The position numbers were made by a program, and so were the translations under genes. Positions 36,011 to 47,342 of a DNA stretch of 64,000 nt are shown here, piece by piece. The stretch comes from Bryum argenteum (taxonomy: Eukaryota > Streptophyta > Bryopsida > Bryales > Bryaceae). The number at the start of each line of letters is the position of its first letter. Position 1 is the stretch's first letter. The stretch covers positions 4,251,845 to 4,315,844 of the forward strand of contig CM073326.1 in assembly GCA_037043015.1 (NCBI GenBank), in the 5' to 3' direction. Below the pieces are notes generated by a model that saw only the letters and a list, made by a program, of their open reading frames with translations, was not told the DNA's origin and ran no database searches.

Positions 36011-37739
36011 ATGATTCAATGGGAGCAGACTGAGGCAGAATATTTCATATTTGTTCACAACCGCAAAAGCTTGCAAGCATTAAGATCTGCTTGATGCTGA
36101 TGAATTATATGAGTTGATTCCAAAGGCAACCTGTCGGTATGATATCATGCTCTCTCATCTATACTACATAGATTATTCAGATTGTGCATGTTTCACGAAT
36201 TCGTGGTGTGTGACTTCATGTGTAATTATAGCCTACTAGAGCATCAACACATTTCGGTTTGAAAGTCGGATTGTTTTTGAGCATGATGCAGCTTTGCAAA
36301 GTTCATGAATTTCCATGTTCATTGCAGCTGTAGTATGTATTTGGAAAAATATATGAGCAAAATGTTTGTGGCAACAATTGTTTAGTCTCACTTTGCTCAA
36401 AATAGACTCCTGTCTACTGGACAATGTCCAAAAAAGGTTTAGTATCAATTTTGAATGCTACGATCTCACAATTGATGCAGATCCAAGAGTTGAAATTTGA
36501 CATTGTATCTCTAATAGCAGTTTCCTTTGAGATCTTACAGTTGACTATCCTGTACAACAATACTTAAGATTTCAGATTTACCTCAATCGTCACAAGATGG
36601 TCAAAAATTACAGTTTTGAGTTTGGAGATCCAAAAAGTGACAGTCCGTACCGACTAGACTTGACAAGACAATAGTTTAAAACATAAACTTATAGTGAACT
36701 AAAGCACAGCTTTAAGCACAATAGTGCACACTCTAAAAATATATTTTGTTGAATCTCAAAGAATCATTATTTGAACTTAAGGGCTATAGTTTTGAATCCT
36801 TATTGTACTTGTCACTCCATAGAAAGCTTACCACTTCACTACAACCACTCAATTGTTTGTTATGATTGTTGTTCCATTAGCCAACCTACAATCATTACAT
36901 CAAATCTCCCATTCTTAAATGTTGATCTACTTTTGTCATTCAAGACAATCATACATTGATTAAATGAAGAATATCGCTCAATATGCAACCCAAAATCAAA
37001 TATCCACAAGGGTGCAAGGGTATAAGTGCTTCTACCTCAATAACTACATTTGTTAATTAATAATTTGAAATTCTGGATAAATTGAAGAGAAAATGGTAAC
37101 TAAGAGCACCTCTCCTCTTTGCACTCTAAATAGAGACACGAGAAAGAATTTGGTGTCACTTTATAATCTATTTTAAAGATTTTGTTGCTCTTTAGAGCCA
37201 TAGTGACAATAGGTCTTCGAATGTCTCTAAATTGATGGGAAGACTCAAGATACTTAAGAGGATTTTAAAACCAAAGTATCAAAATTAAAATGAAAAGAAT
37301 CTAACATTCAACACTCAAATATAAACTAATAATTCAATAAAAATTACTGAAAGTTCGACTATGTAATAACTATGCCTTTACAACACAAATTGACATTATC
37401 CAAAACTTGAGGAGCAAGCAAAATAGGAGGATTTAGAATATTGAGGCTCTTGATAAGGTTTTTAGAAGGTTATTTAAGAGGTATTTGTACACATTTTTTA
37501 TGCTAAGTAACTATTGAAGTTTAAAAGGTAATAACGTCTTCTACAAGCAACTTTGAAGGTAAGGGTTTCATAAATGATTTAGAGAGTTTGTGGAGGGCGT
37601 CCTTTGAGGGTTGGAAAAGGTGCTTTTGAAGGGTTCTTAAGGCGTGTTTGAAGGGTTTCAGAGAACATCTTCAAAGCTTTTTTGGGAAGTGGTTGGGGAA
37701 GGTGGCAAGGGCGGCGTCAGAGGGCGGAGTTGATGAGTG
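36011..37739. other. AT-rich interval without genes
   Basis: Around 36430-36620 there is weak similarity to the interior of TTAA members 2 and 5 (ATGATCTCACAA-like and CCAACGGTTGAA-like stretches), perhaps a decayed member. Otherwise nothing was recognised. Confidence 0.4.
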
Positions 37740-38560
37740 TCAAGAGATGAGGGCGTTGTTATAAGTAAAGGGTGGCAAGTGAACGAGGGCGGCGCTCACA
37801 AGGATGGCGACTAAAGTTACGAGGGCGGCGCTCTAGGGCGAGTTCGAGGGCAGCGAGTAACAAGGGCGGCGCCCAAGGTGGCGACGAGGGCGGCGCTCAA
37901 GGTGGCGACGAGGGCGTTGAAAGGCGGCGCTTAAGTGTGGTGAGGTCGGCGCTCAAGGGTGGCAAGTGTTGAGAGTATTGAAGGAAGCGCTCAAGGGTGG
38001 CGAGTGACACAATGCGATCAAGGGTAGCGAGTGACGAGGGCAACGCTCAAGGGTGGTGAGTGACGACGGCGCAATCAAGGGTGGCGAGTGACGAGGTCAG
38101 CGGCAAAGGGTGAGGATCACAACGTTGAAGAGTGGCAAAAGGGGGGGCGCTTGAGGCCTCGAGGGTGAAGGCGGCTCTAAAGGGTGGCGTTCTTGCGAGG
38201 CGTTCATGAAAGGTGGCGAGGCGGCGCTTGGAGGGTGGCAAGAAAGGCTCCACGCTGAGGGTGGTATTTAGGGTGGCGAGAAGAGCAGCACTGACGCTTG
38301 GCAACAACGCTTGGCAACAAGGGGAGCGGTCGCTTTGTGTAGTAATTGAGGGCCTCTTTGTAGGGCCACTTTGAAAGTTCACAAGAGGTCTTTTAAGGAT
38401 CTTCCAAAGTGCTCTTTTGAAATGTTGTTCGAAGGCGCCTTCAAAGGGTCCTCCAAGGGCACCTTTGAAGGATGCTCCAAGTGCCCTATTGATTCTCCAA
38501 GTGTTCCATTGAGAAGTCATCCGAGTGGTCCATTGTAAAGTCCTCCGAGTACCCCATTGA
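37740..38560. repeat. GC-rich degenerate minisatellites
   Basis: From about 37740 to 38330 variants of GAGGGCGGCGCTCAAGGGT and GGTGGCGAGTGAC recur irregularly every 25-30 bases. From about 38400 to 38560 a second set with CCTCCAAGTG and CCCATTGAAGGGTCC follows. The long frames across this block reflect the repeat composition, not a gene. Confidence 0.6.
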
Positions 38561-38594
38561 AGGGTCCTCCAAATCCTCCAAAACGCTTGAACCT

Positions 38595-38625
38595 TTAACC
38601 TTTAACCTTTAACCTTTAGGGTTTG
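38595..38625. repeat. four tandem AACCTTT units
   Basis: AACCTTTAACCTTTAACCTTT followed by AGGGTTTG, a short heptamer array resembling but not equal to the plant telomere unit CCCTAAA. Confidence 0.5.
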
Positions 38626-38744
38626 ATACCTTCACTAAACCATAGATGGAACATTGTTTAGCATTACAATATACTAAATGTAAGAAACTTCAAACAAAAG
38701 GTTGAATATATAACTAAAAAAGATAGTGACATTGTAAAAGCTAA

Positions 38745-38958
38745 CCCCTAAAGGTCCTTCAAATCCGAAACGGGTTTTGAGGGTTCCCCAAGAACAAAAT
38801 TCAACCAACTTTTATTATAATAATCTCATAAATAGAGAAGAATCAACAGTTCAAAATTGGCATACAAGCATGATGTCAAGTTAACTTTAAGATCCTATAG
38901 TTAGATCTTCTAAATAATGCTTTGATTGAGCTTTTTTGGTCTTAAAGGATCTTTAGGG
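38745..38958. mobile_element. TTAA-type inverted-repeat element, member 4 (214 bp)
   Basis: Starts CCCCTAAAGGTCC and ends GGATCTTTAGGG, followed by TTAA (38959-38962); the left flank is CTAA, one base changed. The interior matches member 3 at 19441-19700. Confidence 0.6.
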
Positions 38959-39202
38959 TTAAAAGACAACAGAATACCGCATATATATATCACCAAACTA
39001 TACACCAAAGTAAGAACAGAGTCCCCACAAGCCTACCACTCTCTGAGGAAAATGCCTCCGAGGCTCTCATATCATTCGATTGAGACCAGATTACCAACAC
39101 GAAGCTCAAGCAACTTCCGATTGCGAATGTCTCTGCTACATATACGAGAGTTGACAAATCATCCCGTTATGAATGATCACCAACAGAGTCCTGATATTTC
39201 CC

Positions 39203-40345
39203 TCACAATTGACCTCCAGGATGAAAGAAAGTGGTGTTATTCTCCATCAGCTTAAACTGTAGCGTTTGCACACCCTTTCGTGATTCCCGGTTCGAGAGCA
39301 CATCACTCCAATGGACGACCGTCACCTACGAAACATGCAATCCATATCACAATATTCACATGAAAATGGTGAAATTTGCAACCTGGCCATGGATATCGTT
39401 CGCAACCCCTGTGGAGAGCGAATTCAACGAGATCACAGCAGCAAGCATTCAATCGCATTTTTCTATAGCAATAGTCACATGAGCATGTGTGGGAGTTCCA
39501 ACCTGGCCATGGACATCATTCGCAAGCCCTGTGGAGAGGGGATCCACCGAGATCACAACATCGGCGATGTGATCGAGTTCTTGAGCTAGAGATGCCACTG
39601 CTTGCTCACCTCCATAAGCTTCGTCTGTGTCTCCATGCACCAGTACCACCACCGAGCACCTCTGCAAATGCAAGACATGTTACTGAACTGTAGAATGTTA
39701 CCATTCCAGCTTCGAAGCCAATCCAGTTATGCTCTTGAGGGAAATGAGGGAGGCGTACATTGCCTTTGCCGGAGCTTATAGCTCTGCAGTATTGCAAGAA
39801 GGCAAGCACTTGATCAGACCTTCCACCCGCACAAATCTCCAGAACGGAGGCATCGTCTACCAGAATCACTGTCTGGTGGTCATCATCTGTCCGCATTCTC
39901 TTCACGCTTTCGTTCACTCGTTGATACAGCCTTTGGAGAAGCGAGGGGGCTGATGAGCTTTTGAGGTTCATGGATAGCTGGTTGTTTGTCGCCATCATGT
40001 CCAGGAACACCAATTGGCCGTTGTCCCGATACTGAATCAAATTGCATCCCTGCCTTCATCCACGATGTCGCGTTTCTTAAACCCTAAACCCCCTAAACCC
40101 TTCGCGTAACATGGAATTAAAACTCGAAATTTGAAGAAACGGACCTGTTTTTTCGCGATCCGGCCGTAATGTGAGAAGGGCTCAGCCATGGCCACGAATA
40201 CCACGCGCGTGTGCCCGGACAAGAGCAGTTTCTTTAAGAAGAAAGTGAGGAAGAATGCGCCCTTGGCAGCCACGCAATCTTTGATCATGACTAGTGCGCC
40301 TCCGGGTGGCAATCGTTCTCCACTCCAACCTAGCGCCTCCTCCAT
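39203..40345 (-). CDS. ELP6: Elongator complex subunit 6 (exons 40145-40345, 39759-40049, 39503-39661, 39203-39325)
   Basis: Encodes 257 residues, close to the about 260 of plant ELP6, a RecA-fold subunit of the Elp4-Elp5-Elp6 ring that supports wobble-uridine tRNA modification. Diagnostic segments in order: VMIKDCVAAKGAFFL, FVAMAEPFSHYGRI, GCNLIQYRDNGQLVFLDMM, VILVDDASVLEI, RCSVVVLVHGD, ADVVISVDPLSTGLANDVHG, and the C-terminal QFKLMENNTTFFHPGG. Phases are 0 at every junction. Start chosen at MEEALGW (40345). Intron 1 contains a telobox-like CCCTAAACCCCCTAAACCC. The last intron holds a decayed duplicate of the third exon's end. Confidence 0.9.
39381..39470 (-). pseudogene. duplicate of the ELP6 third-exon 3' end inside the last intron
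   Basis: On the minus strand this reads AVISLNSLSTGVANDIHGQ followed by a GT donor, against ADVVISVDPLSTGLANDVHGQ in the real exon at 39503-39590. The two lie about 118 bases apart in direct orientation, a local tandem duplication. No good acceptor was seen, so it is taken as a relic. Confidence 0.6.
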
Positions 40346-42389
40346 CGCGATTGTTGACAGTACCGACCTCAATTGGGCTGCGATGCACCAGATTATGCTA
40401 CGAGATCCTGAGTTTGAAAATCAGCCTACTTCGATCAACATCGTCACAATGAGGTTCAACAGTATCGCATACACTCCAAATTTCTAAGGATGGAAGAAAA
40501 TCTTCTAGAAATCCGGTGAAATGATACTGCGATCAGCGTGGTCATGCAACCCAAAATCAATGAACATTCTAAATTGAACGAAACCCTAACTCTAGGAGGG
40601 GTCGTTGGAATCTTTGAGTTCAAATGACTCTGATTATTGATGATCAGGGAGAATGAAATGGCCAAATTACCTATTTCAATGTGTCAAAAAATTCTAAAGT
40701 TGGAATTTGGTTTTGCAAGTTTTTTCACATACACCTTGTAGTATAGGGAACTCTCAAACCAGTCACTTTATATATACTAAAGTTAGACCTTTTATCAAGG
40801 TTGCCCATAACAAGCAAAAACCTATTTTAGCTCTTGAGGAGCTCGAGGGATTAAATGCTCCTATTTTGCTTGCTATTCAAATTGTAGATTTCTCTTTTTC
40901 TTTTGGCATGGTTGTAACATAGTTAAACTTTTGGTAGAGTTTAATCTATCCTTTATACTAAATAGTGTTGCAATCCTTTTTTATTTAACTTTTTATACTT
41001 TGGTTTAAAAATACTCTAAACAAAAACGGATGTTATTTACGACTCTTTTATGTTATTTACGACTCTTCGATGTTATTTACGACTCTTTGAACACCGCCAA
41101 TTTAACAAAATATGAGGTTTCAAGGATTTAGAAAAGATAACCCCAAAGAATTCTTCCAGTGTACAATGGGCCGAGCTTGCTTCATTATTCTTCTAGATAA
41201 GTTAAGCATCTTTTTATTTGTGTATCAATCAAAAGAATGATCTAAATATAATATGATATAAAAAATTTATATCTCAAGATGGTAATATCACCTCGGATAC
41301 TGATTTTTTAATTTTTAATTTTTGTATTGTTTTTAATACTACCCGGAAAGGAATTTTAACATGATACGGTGAATTCACTTAACAGATCATTATAAGCCTG
41401 TTGTGGCAATGTAAGTAGAACTAGTATCCAGGTGATCGGTCTCTGCTCTGCTCTTCAATCAATCTCAAGCCTTGCACTTGACGATGGAGCTTCGTTCAGA
41501 AGAATCAATCATACTGAAATCAACCTCTGAAAATTTTGAAGCTTGCAAAGTTCCATGACCAATCATGGTCGGATTCGAGCAGAATCCGTGAAGACGATCT
41601 AAATAGTAGCGCATTTGCACATGATGCTTAAACATCTTCTCCAGGACAATGCTTGAAACGGAATCGATTCATCGGTGCAAACATAATTTTCCACGGCCCA
41701 AAACTAGATCGCCACCTCCTCTTCGTGAACTTTGATCGATCTCGAAGCTTTTCACCTTTGGCACGAGCTCCCACAACTGCTGAACTTCACCTCCCAGACC
41801 AATCTCTATATCTTTATCTCTCTACAGATAAAAGATTTATTACTTCCTGTCTGTGATCCTTCTTAATTACTACAACACTCTGAACCAGTAACTTTTACAT
41901 TTGCTAACCAAATCATGTTGCATTGTAACCCTAGGTAAAATTCTCTCACCGTAACGAGTGCAAGTCTGATAAATCCTAAAAGTGACTCTTTTGGGTAATC
42001 TACCTTTGATAGTACTGTAGAAACCTCAGGAACAAGGCAGTTTTCTTTTTAGGAAGGGAGAACGACTTGGTTTCAGGTGGCTATGGCAGAGAAGGGCAGA
42101 TTTGGCTCCTTTGCAATATGCCGGGATGAAGACGGTGTGATCTTATTTTCATGTACTTTCAAAGTGGTGATGCAGTTCATATTCCGCCATATTACTATAC
42201 GCTTCAATATCGTCAGTTTCAAGGGCTTGAATCAAATCGAAAGGTTGCCCAATCGATCGTTCCATCTCCCACGCTCAATCTGTGCATACATATAGAGACA
42301 TGATGCATACGAGCTCATCCTCACACGAGTTCTAGCTGTGTAAGAATTGATTAGTATTCGATCAGAGGCTAGTCATCGATCGAGAGAAA
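40346..42389. other. interval between ELP6 and the Copia-interrupted gene
   Basis: No supported gene. A 20-base unit TGTTATTTACGACTCTTTTA occurs three times in tandem at 41031-41090. The rest is AT-rich; short frames lack motifs. Confidence 0.5.
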
Positions 42390-42660
42390 ATGGCTGGACC
42401 AATCACTACTACTCCTCCGGCCGCCGACGGGAAGCCATATCAGGTGTTCTTCCAGGGACCGCGGATCTGCAATATGGATCCACGATTGATGCGCGAGTTC
42501 ACAGTTGTGGTGCGGTGCAACCATGATGGGGTAGAGTTTCCGTTCACTGCTGACTTGGAATCTGTATTGCTGCAACACCTCTATCGTCAGTGCAGCACGC
42601 CGTTCGAACACGCCGGGTCCAAAGAGGATATTAAACCGGAGACTCACATTCCCAAACTGG

Positions 42661-42665
42661 AGACT
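42661..42665. repeat. target-site duplication AGACT, left (partner at 47343-47347)
   Basis: AGACT directly precedes the left LTR and directly follows the right LTR, a five-base duplication as made by Copia integrases. Confidence 0.85.
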
Positions 42666-42890
42666 TGTAGAAGACCATGTGATTCAGTAACAAATCAGAT
42701 GGTGATCGAATAAGTGAGAAGGTACTTATACAGATGGGAGCAGATCTGAAATACCTAAGAGGGCCTTTTAGGTTACGGCTAATTGACATTCGTCTATCTG
42801 TTCTAAGTAGGACGAATGTACCCTATGACTTCTGTCTCCTATACCAGCGCGCCAGGTCAGCTTCCACGCTGGAAGTCGAATAGTCCAACA
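42666..42890 (-). repeat. Copia 3' LTR
   Basis: 225-base long terminal repeat, nearly identical to 47119-47342, next to the polypurine tract on the minus strand. Confidence 0.9.
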
Positions 42891-43025
42891 CCCCCTCTCG
42901 CTTACGAGACGAGTTAAGCGGCTTGTTTCTCTGGCGGTGGTCGTGAGTGGGTGCAGATGGGTATTGATAGAGGAAGCAGCTCACGGTGATGCTGCGATGG
43001 CCGGGCGGGGTCAATTTTTTGCAAA

Positions 43026-43460
43026 TTGGTCCTGCAGGTTTGGAAAACTGCGATTGCGGTCTTCTTGTGGTTAGGTCGACAGTGTGAAGCCTCAGCGATC
43101 GAAGATGACCGAGAGCCAGCATCTCTTTCGGCAATTAGGGTGAGCAGGGGTGATGACCCTGGCACTTCTTCCGATCGAGATGACGACGAAGTAGGGATAG
43201 GAGCTTACTTCCCTATCCTCCCAGATAGCGTTGTGGAGAGTCGAATTTGGCCGCTGATGGCCGAGTCTCCTGCTTCGCTGCTGGCGCTCCGTGGGGTGAG
43301 TAGGCAGTGGCGTCTCCTGGTAGATGATTCGTACGAGTGGAACTACATAAAGTTTAGATTTGGTCCTGTGGGGGCATCAGTGTTCGAGGACGAACTGCTT
43401 GCTCCGAGGTTAGGTATTGATATGGCCAACTACAGGTCTTGGTCGAATTTCTTCGATTGA
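43026..43460 (+). pseudogene. F-box protein fragment carried antisense inside the Copia element
   Basis: An open frame of 144 residues on the strand opposite to the retrotransposon genes. Residues about 68-110 (LPDSVVESRIWPLMAESPAS, then LLALRGVSRQWRLLVDDSYE) have the F-box pattern of a Leu-Pro start, a central Leu/Val-rich stretch and VSRQWR. No LRR or Kelch repeats follow, so it is an incomplete gene. It sits between the RNase H end (43540) and the polypurine tract, where captured host sequence is found in other plant retrotransposons. Capture is inferred. Confidence 0.6.
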
Positions 43461-43539
43461 GTAGGTAACAGGGTGACTCAGTCGAGTCTGTTGGAGTGGT
43501 ACTCTCCAAATGTTCGAGCGGCAGCTCTTGTTATGAAAT

Positions 43540-44700
43540 TCAAAGCCTTCGGGTACCTGTAGATTCTTCATCTTCCGCTGCATCAGTGTTTGCTTGCTTG
43601 GACAATGTCGCTAACCCTAGTTGCTTGCGAAGGCCTTCAAAGGCCACTCTTCCCAATGATTTAGTGAGAATGTCTGCAAGTTGGTTGTTGGAGGGAACAA
43701 ATTCCAGGGCGATTTCTCCAGAGAGTATCTTCTCTCTTATGAAGTGGTAGCGAACTTCTACATGCTTCGTCCGACTGTGGTAAATAGGATTGTAGGCAAG
43801 GTTTAAACTGCCTTGATTGTCGCCATGCAGGATAGTGGGGGTGCGGAGATCCTGCATCTTGAGTTCACCCAATAGACGCCTCAGCCATATTGCTTCCTTG
43901 CAGCCTTCGGTAAGAGCCATATATTCTGCTTCAGTTGACGAGAGTGCCACGGTTTGCTGTTTCTTGCAATTCCAAGTTACAGGGGTTTCTCCAAGAAAGA
44001 AAATGAATCCAGTTGTAGATTTCCGGTCATACAAATCGCCAGCCCAGTCTGAGTCTGTGAATCCGCGGATGGTAAGTCCTCCCCCTCGCCGATAAGACAG
44101 GGCAGAATCCATAGAGCCTTTGAGGTACCTAAAGATATGTTTTACTGCTTGCAGGTGGGGTTCCTGTGGATGGCTCATAAACCGGCTCACCATGCTCACT
44201 GCGTGGGAAATGTCGGGTCGTGTGTGAGTCAAAAATATGAGCTTTCCCACCATCTTCTGATAGGTGGTAGAATCGGTTGTTGGAGCAGACATGTCAGGTA
44301 CAAGCTTGATTTTTTCTGCCAGGGGAGTGTGGACAGGGCGGCAGTCTGCTAGCCCGAAATCGGTAAGCATTTCCTTCAGGTACTGTCGCTGTGTGATAAG
44401 AATGCCCGAGTCACGGATGATAAACTCTAGTCCCAGTGAATATGTCAGCAGGCCTAGATCGCTCATGTCGAAGCGTGTTTGGATGTTTGCTCGAATGCTC
44501 GCAATGTTGGAGTCGTGACTGCCCGTTATATAGATATCGTCAACATATAGCAGTAGAATGGTGATCAGGCCTCCTTCTTTGAAGAAGTAGAGGTTGGGGT
44601 CCGCACCAGATTTGGTGAGGTGCTGACTGATGAGGTAGGAATCGATGCTTGCGTACCAGGCCCGGGGAGCTTGCTTGAGGCCATACAATGCTTTCTTCAA
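43540..44700 (-). CDS. Copia reverse transcriptase (C-terminal part) and RNase H
   Basis: 386 residues open to the stop at 43540. RT motifs KKALYGLKQAPRAWY and LLLYVDDIYITG (YVDD catalytic motif) come first, then the RNase H signatures FTDSDWAGD, ALSSTEAEYMA, HGDNQGSLNLA and RTKHVEVRYHFIREK. The preceding RT motif LDVKTAFLNG lies just upstream (about 44770-44800) in another frame, so a frameshift separates it. The frame overlaps nothing else credible. Confidence 0.85.
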   Translation of the reverse strand: MKKALYGLKQAPRAWYASIDSYLISQHLTKSGADPNLYFFKEGGLITILLLYVDDIYITGSHDSNIASIRANIQTRFDMSDLGLLTYSLGLEFIIRDSGILITQRQYLKEMLTDFGLADCRPVHTPLAEKIKLVPDMSAPTTDSTTYQKMVGKLIFLTHTRPDISHAVSMVSRFMSHPQEPHLQAVKHIFRYLKGSMDSALSYRRGGGLTIRGFTDSDWAGDLYDRKSTTGFIFFLGETPVTWNCKKQQTVALSSTEAEYMALTEGCKEAIWLRRLLGELKMQDLRTPTILHGDNQGSLNLAYNPIYHSRTKHVEVRYHFIREKILSGEIALEFVPSNNQLADILTKSLGRVAFEGLRKQLGLATLSKQANTDAAEDEESTGTRRL

Positions 44701-45222
44701 ACGACAAGCTTGATTGGGGTTAGAGTAGGCAAATCCGGGGGCGGCTTGACATATAATTCTTCCGTGATCAAGCCATTGAGAAATGCTGTCTTAACATCCA
44801 AGTGATAGATTTTCCAGGAGTGGTGACCGGCTAGAGCGACAATTTGCGCAAAGTGTTCCATTTCACCACGGGCGCAAAGGTCTCAAAGATAATCCATCCC
44901 TGGTTGTTGTTGAAATCCTTTTGCCACTAGTCTAGCTTTCAATTTAGCCGGAGTTCCATCGGCGTTTGTTTTGACCTTGTAAATCCACTTCGTGGAAATG
45001 GCCTTGCGCCCGGAGGTAGTGAAACAACTTCCCGTGTGTCGTTCCGGTGTATGGAATCGAGCTCGCTATCCATGGCGGCCTTCCGGCCCGGGTGTTGGAG
45101 TCTTTGTGTGGACGTCGACAGCAGAGAGAGAGACAGACGAGGGCTGGTCCGCTACATGGAGATGGTCCGTAGAAGTGTTTCATCCTTGTGCTTCAGGAAG
45201 TATAGCCATGTGAATGCTATAG

Positions 45223-45789
45223 TCATCGGTGATGGTCATCATGTATTTGGAACCGAGAGATGGATGCAATCGACATGGGGCCACAGAGATCGAGAATGTA
45301 CCAATTCAAGGGGTCGTGACGTTCGGTGCTACCACCAGTAGCGGTGTTTTGTTGTGGTGGAGTCTTTATGTAACGCTGTGCTTCCACCGTGGATGCTCCA
45401 TCGGGTCCGAGGTGCGATGGATGTGTGTGTGCAGATTTGGACATCCGTTGGTTGGCGATTTCCGTCGTTGGGCAAGTCGTTGTCGATCTTGTTTGCCGAG
45501 GCGGCACTGTGGCGCACAATTGTGGGGATCGTAATGAAAGGTACTCCGTGACTTTGTCATGAGATGTCATGAATTGGATGGCTTTGTAGTTTGCATGTCC
45601 CATGCGCTTGTGCCATAGGGATGCTTCAAGAAGTTTTGATGACGAAACTTCAACGTTGAGAATTTCATCCGGAGGGCGGAGAGCTGTATAGGCCGTTTCG
45701 TTGATCTCTTCTTCGCCCGAGGCCACAACGCAGTTGAGCGGCGGGAGGCCGAAAGTCTCAAGTATCCACACGGTGTTGGAATCAAACAA
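45223..45789 (-). pseudogene. Copia GAG-pre-integrase and start of integrase
   Basis: LWHKRMGHANYKAIQFM is the typical GAG-pre-integrase motif; WYILDLCGPMSIASISRF is the start of the integrase core. The rest of the integrase catalytic domain is missing or scrambled between 45223 and 44830. Confidence 0.7.
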
Positions 45790-46105
45790 TACTTTGAGGT
45801 CTTGTTTGTTGTCCGTGATCGTGCCCTCACGATATTAGATTTTTGGTCACTCCGGGGACGACGAGAACCTCGTCAAGTTTTATTCCTCCCGAGTTGGTGA
45901 AAAATTCACCGATCCTTGTCCGACTACACTTAGTTTCTCTCCGCCGGCGGTACTAACCCGGGAGTGATGTCCTCCTTTGAGGTCGATAAAAGATCCTTTT
46001 GCCCGTAACGTGTCTAGACGCTCCTTTGTCTACATACCAAGCGTCCTCTTTGTCATGAACTAGATTGATCTCAGTGAAGTTCACGATTAGATCTCGATTC
46101 TTCTA

Positions 46106-46922
46106 CTAGATCGGGAAACTATCAAAGGAGTCGAAGTCGTCATGTTCGAAATTGTCGACTAGATTCGTGGTGGACTTCTGCACGCACGGCCGGTTCTCCG
46201 CTTTTTCACCTCCGCGGCAAGTTCGGGGCGTTGCGTAACCAGTGGGCCTTTTCGCGCCCGCAGAGTGGCGGTGGAGGTTGACTTGCGGCCTTCTGTCGTC
46301 CATTGTCCCCTCCGACTGTCTCTCTTGCTCCACCGGGAGACAGATCTTCGATTTGAACTCCCGCCGCATTCTTGACAAGTAGGGCTTTCAGATCGTTCCG
46401 CCTTGATGTTCTTTGATTCCGTCTCGAGCTCATCCCAGTAGCGAGTTGCGGTGAGCACTGCAGGGTCGGGAGTTTCTCCCGTACATTATGGTGTTGACCA
46501 TAACTTCGAATGAGTCGAGGCAAGGCCATCGAATGTGTTCTACGAGTTCGTCATCCGGAATAGTTTCGCCTACGATTGCCATGAACTCGTTAACTAGTTC
46601 TCGTGACATGTTGCGTAAAGTTGGACATGGTGGCACCTTCGCTCATCTTGAGTGTCGCCACGGTGTCTGCGCAACATGAGCTTCCCGGAGTTAGTAGAAT
46701 TTGCAAACAGATCTCGCAGATATTTCCGGCGCAGACATCGGGTTCGGATATGTTGGTAATGTATGGTATGATGCTATCTTTGACAGACAACGCTATGAGT
46801 GTGAGTGCCTTCTTCCTTGCCGACTCTAACGCCGCTTTTTCTACGAGGATCGGTGGGGGCTCTTTGTCCCGCTCGGTGGTTCTACGAGTTTCCATGCGTC
46901 GTCTCTGCTGAGAAGATTGCAC
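46106..46922 (-). pseudogene. Copia gag, frameshifted
   Basis: Gag-like segments occur in alternating frames: IALSVKDSIIPYI and ATLKMSEGATMSNF (46590-46922), then ELVNEFMAIVGETIPDDELV (46430-46636), then a damaged zinc-knuckle region (CGREKAHWLRNAP, about 46206-46260). Order and content match Copia gag, but the frame is broken. Confidence 0.65.
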
Positions 46923-47118
46923 ATCTTGAACTCCCGGATGCTATAGTTCTTGTCATCTAGTTTAGAGCTCTCACCATCATACTCTCTCTCAACGCCATTG
47001 GAGTTTGGTATCTACCACTCGGATCCGACTTTGCTCAATCTATCACCTAGAACCGACGCTTGTGTGCTCAAGTTCTCGCCTGGTCGGATGCGTATGCCGA
47101 GAACCTAGCTCGATACCA

Positions 47119-47342
47119 TGTAGAAGACCATGTGATTCAAGAACAAATCGATGGTGATCGAATAAGTGAGAAGGTACTTATACAGATGGGAGCAGATCTG
47201 AAATACCTAAGAGGGCCTTTTAGGTTACGGCTAATTGACATTCGTCTATCTGTTCTAAGTAGGACGAATGTACCCTATGACTTCTGTCTCCTATACCAGC
47301 GCGCCAGGTCAGCTTCCACGCTGGAAGTCGAATAGTCCAACA
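47119..47342 (-). repeat. Copia 5' LTR with adjoining primer-binding site
   Basis: 224-base long terminal repeat. On the minus strand it ends CTTCTACA and is followed at once by TGGTATCGAGCTAGG, complementary in pattern to the 3' end of initiator tRNA-Met. Confidence 0.9.

Larger units (their letters stand above)
42666..47342 (-). mobile_element. Copia LTR retrotransposon, recent, defective (4,677 bp)
   Basis: Two LTRs of 225 and 224 bases (42666-42890, 47119-47342), with TG...CA ends on the plus strand, differ only around CAGTAACAAATCAG/CAAGAACAAATCG. Read on the minus strand, the primer-binding site TGGTATCGAGC directly follows the right LTR (5'), and the polypurine tract AGCGAGAGGGGG directly precedes the left LTR (3'). 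Domain order gag, GAG-pre-integrase, integrase start, RT, RNase H fits Copia. Much of integrase and early RT is deleted or frameshifted, so it cannot move by itself. Few LTR differences point to recent insertion. An extra host-like segment lies between RNase H and the polypurine tract. Confidence 0.9.

Noticed and set aside
38047..38520. 157-residue minus-strand frame
   Set aside because: It lies wholly in the GC-rich minisatellite and reflects repeat composition.
39662..39701. A 40-base intron in ELP6 using GTAACA and the acceptor at 39663
   Set aside because: It is too short for a plant intron; the donor GTACGC at 39758 gives a 97-base intron and the expected ELP6 alignment.
40078..40102. 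Interstitial telomere tract (CCCTAAACCCCCTAAACCC)
   Set aside because: There are only two to three units, inside ELP6 intron 1, better described as a telobox-like motif.
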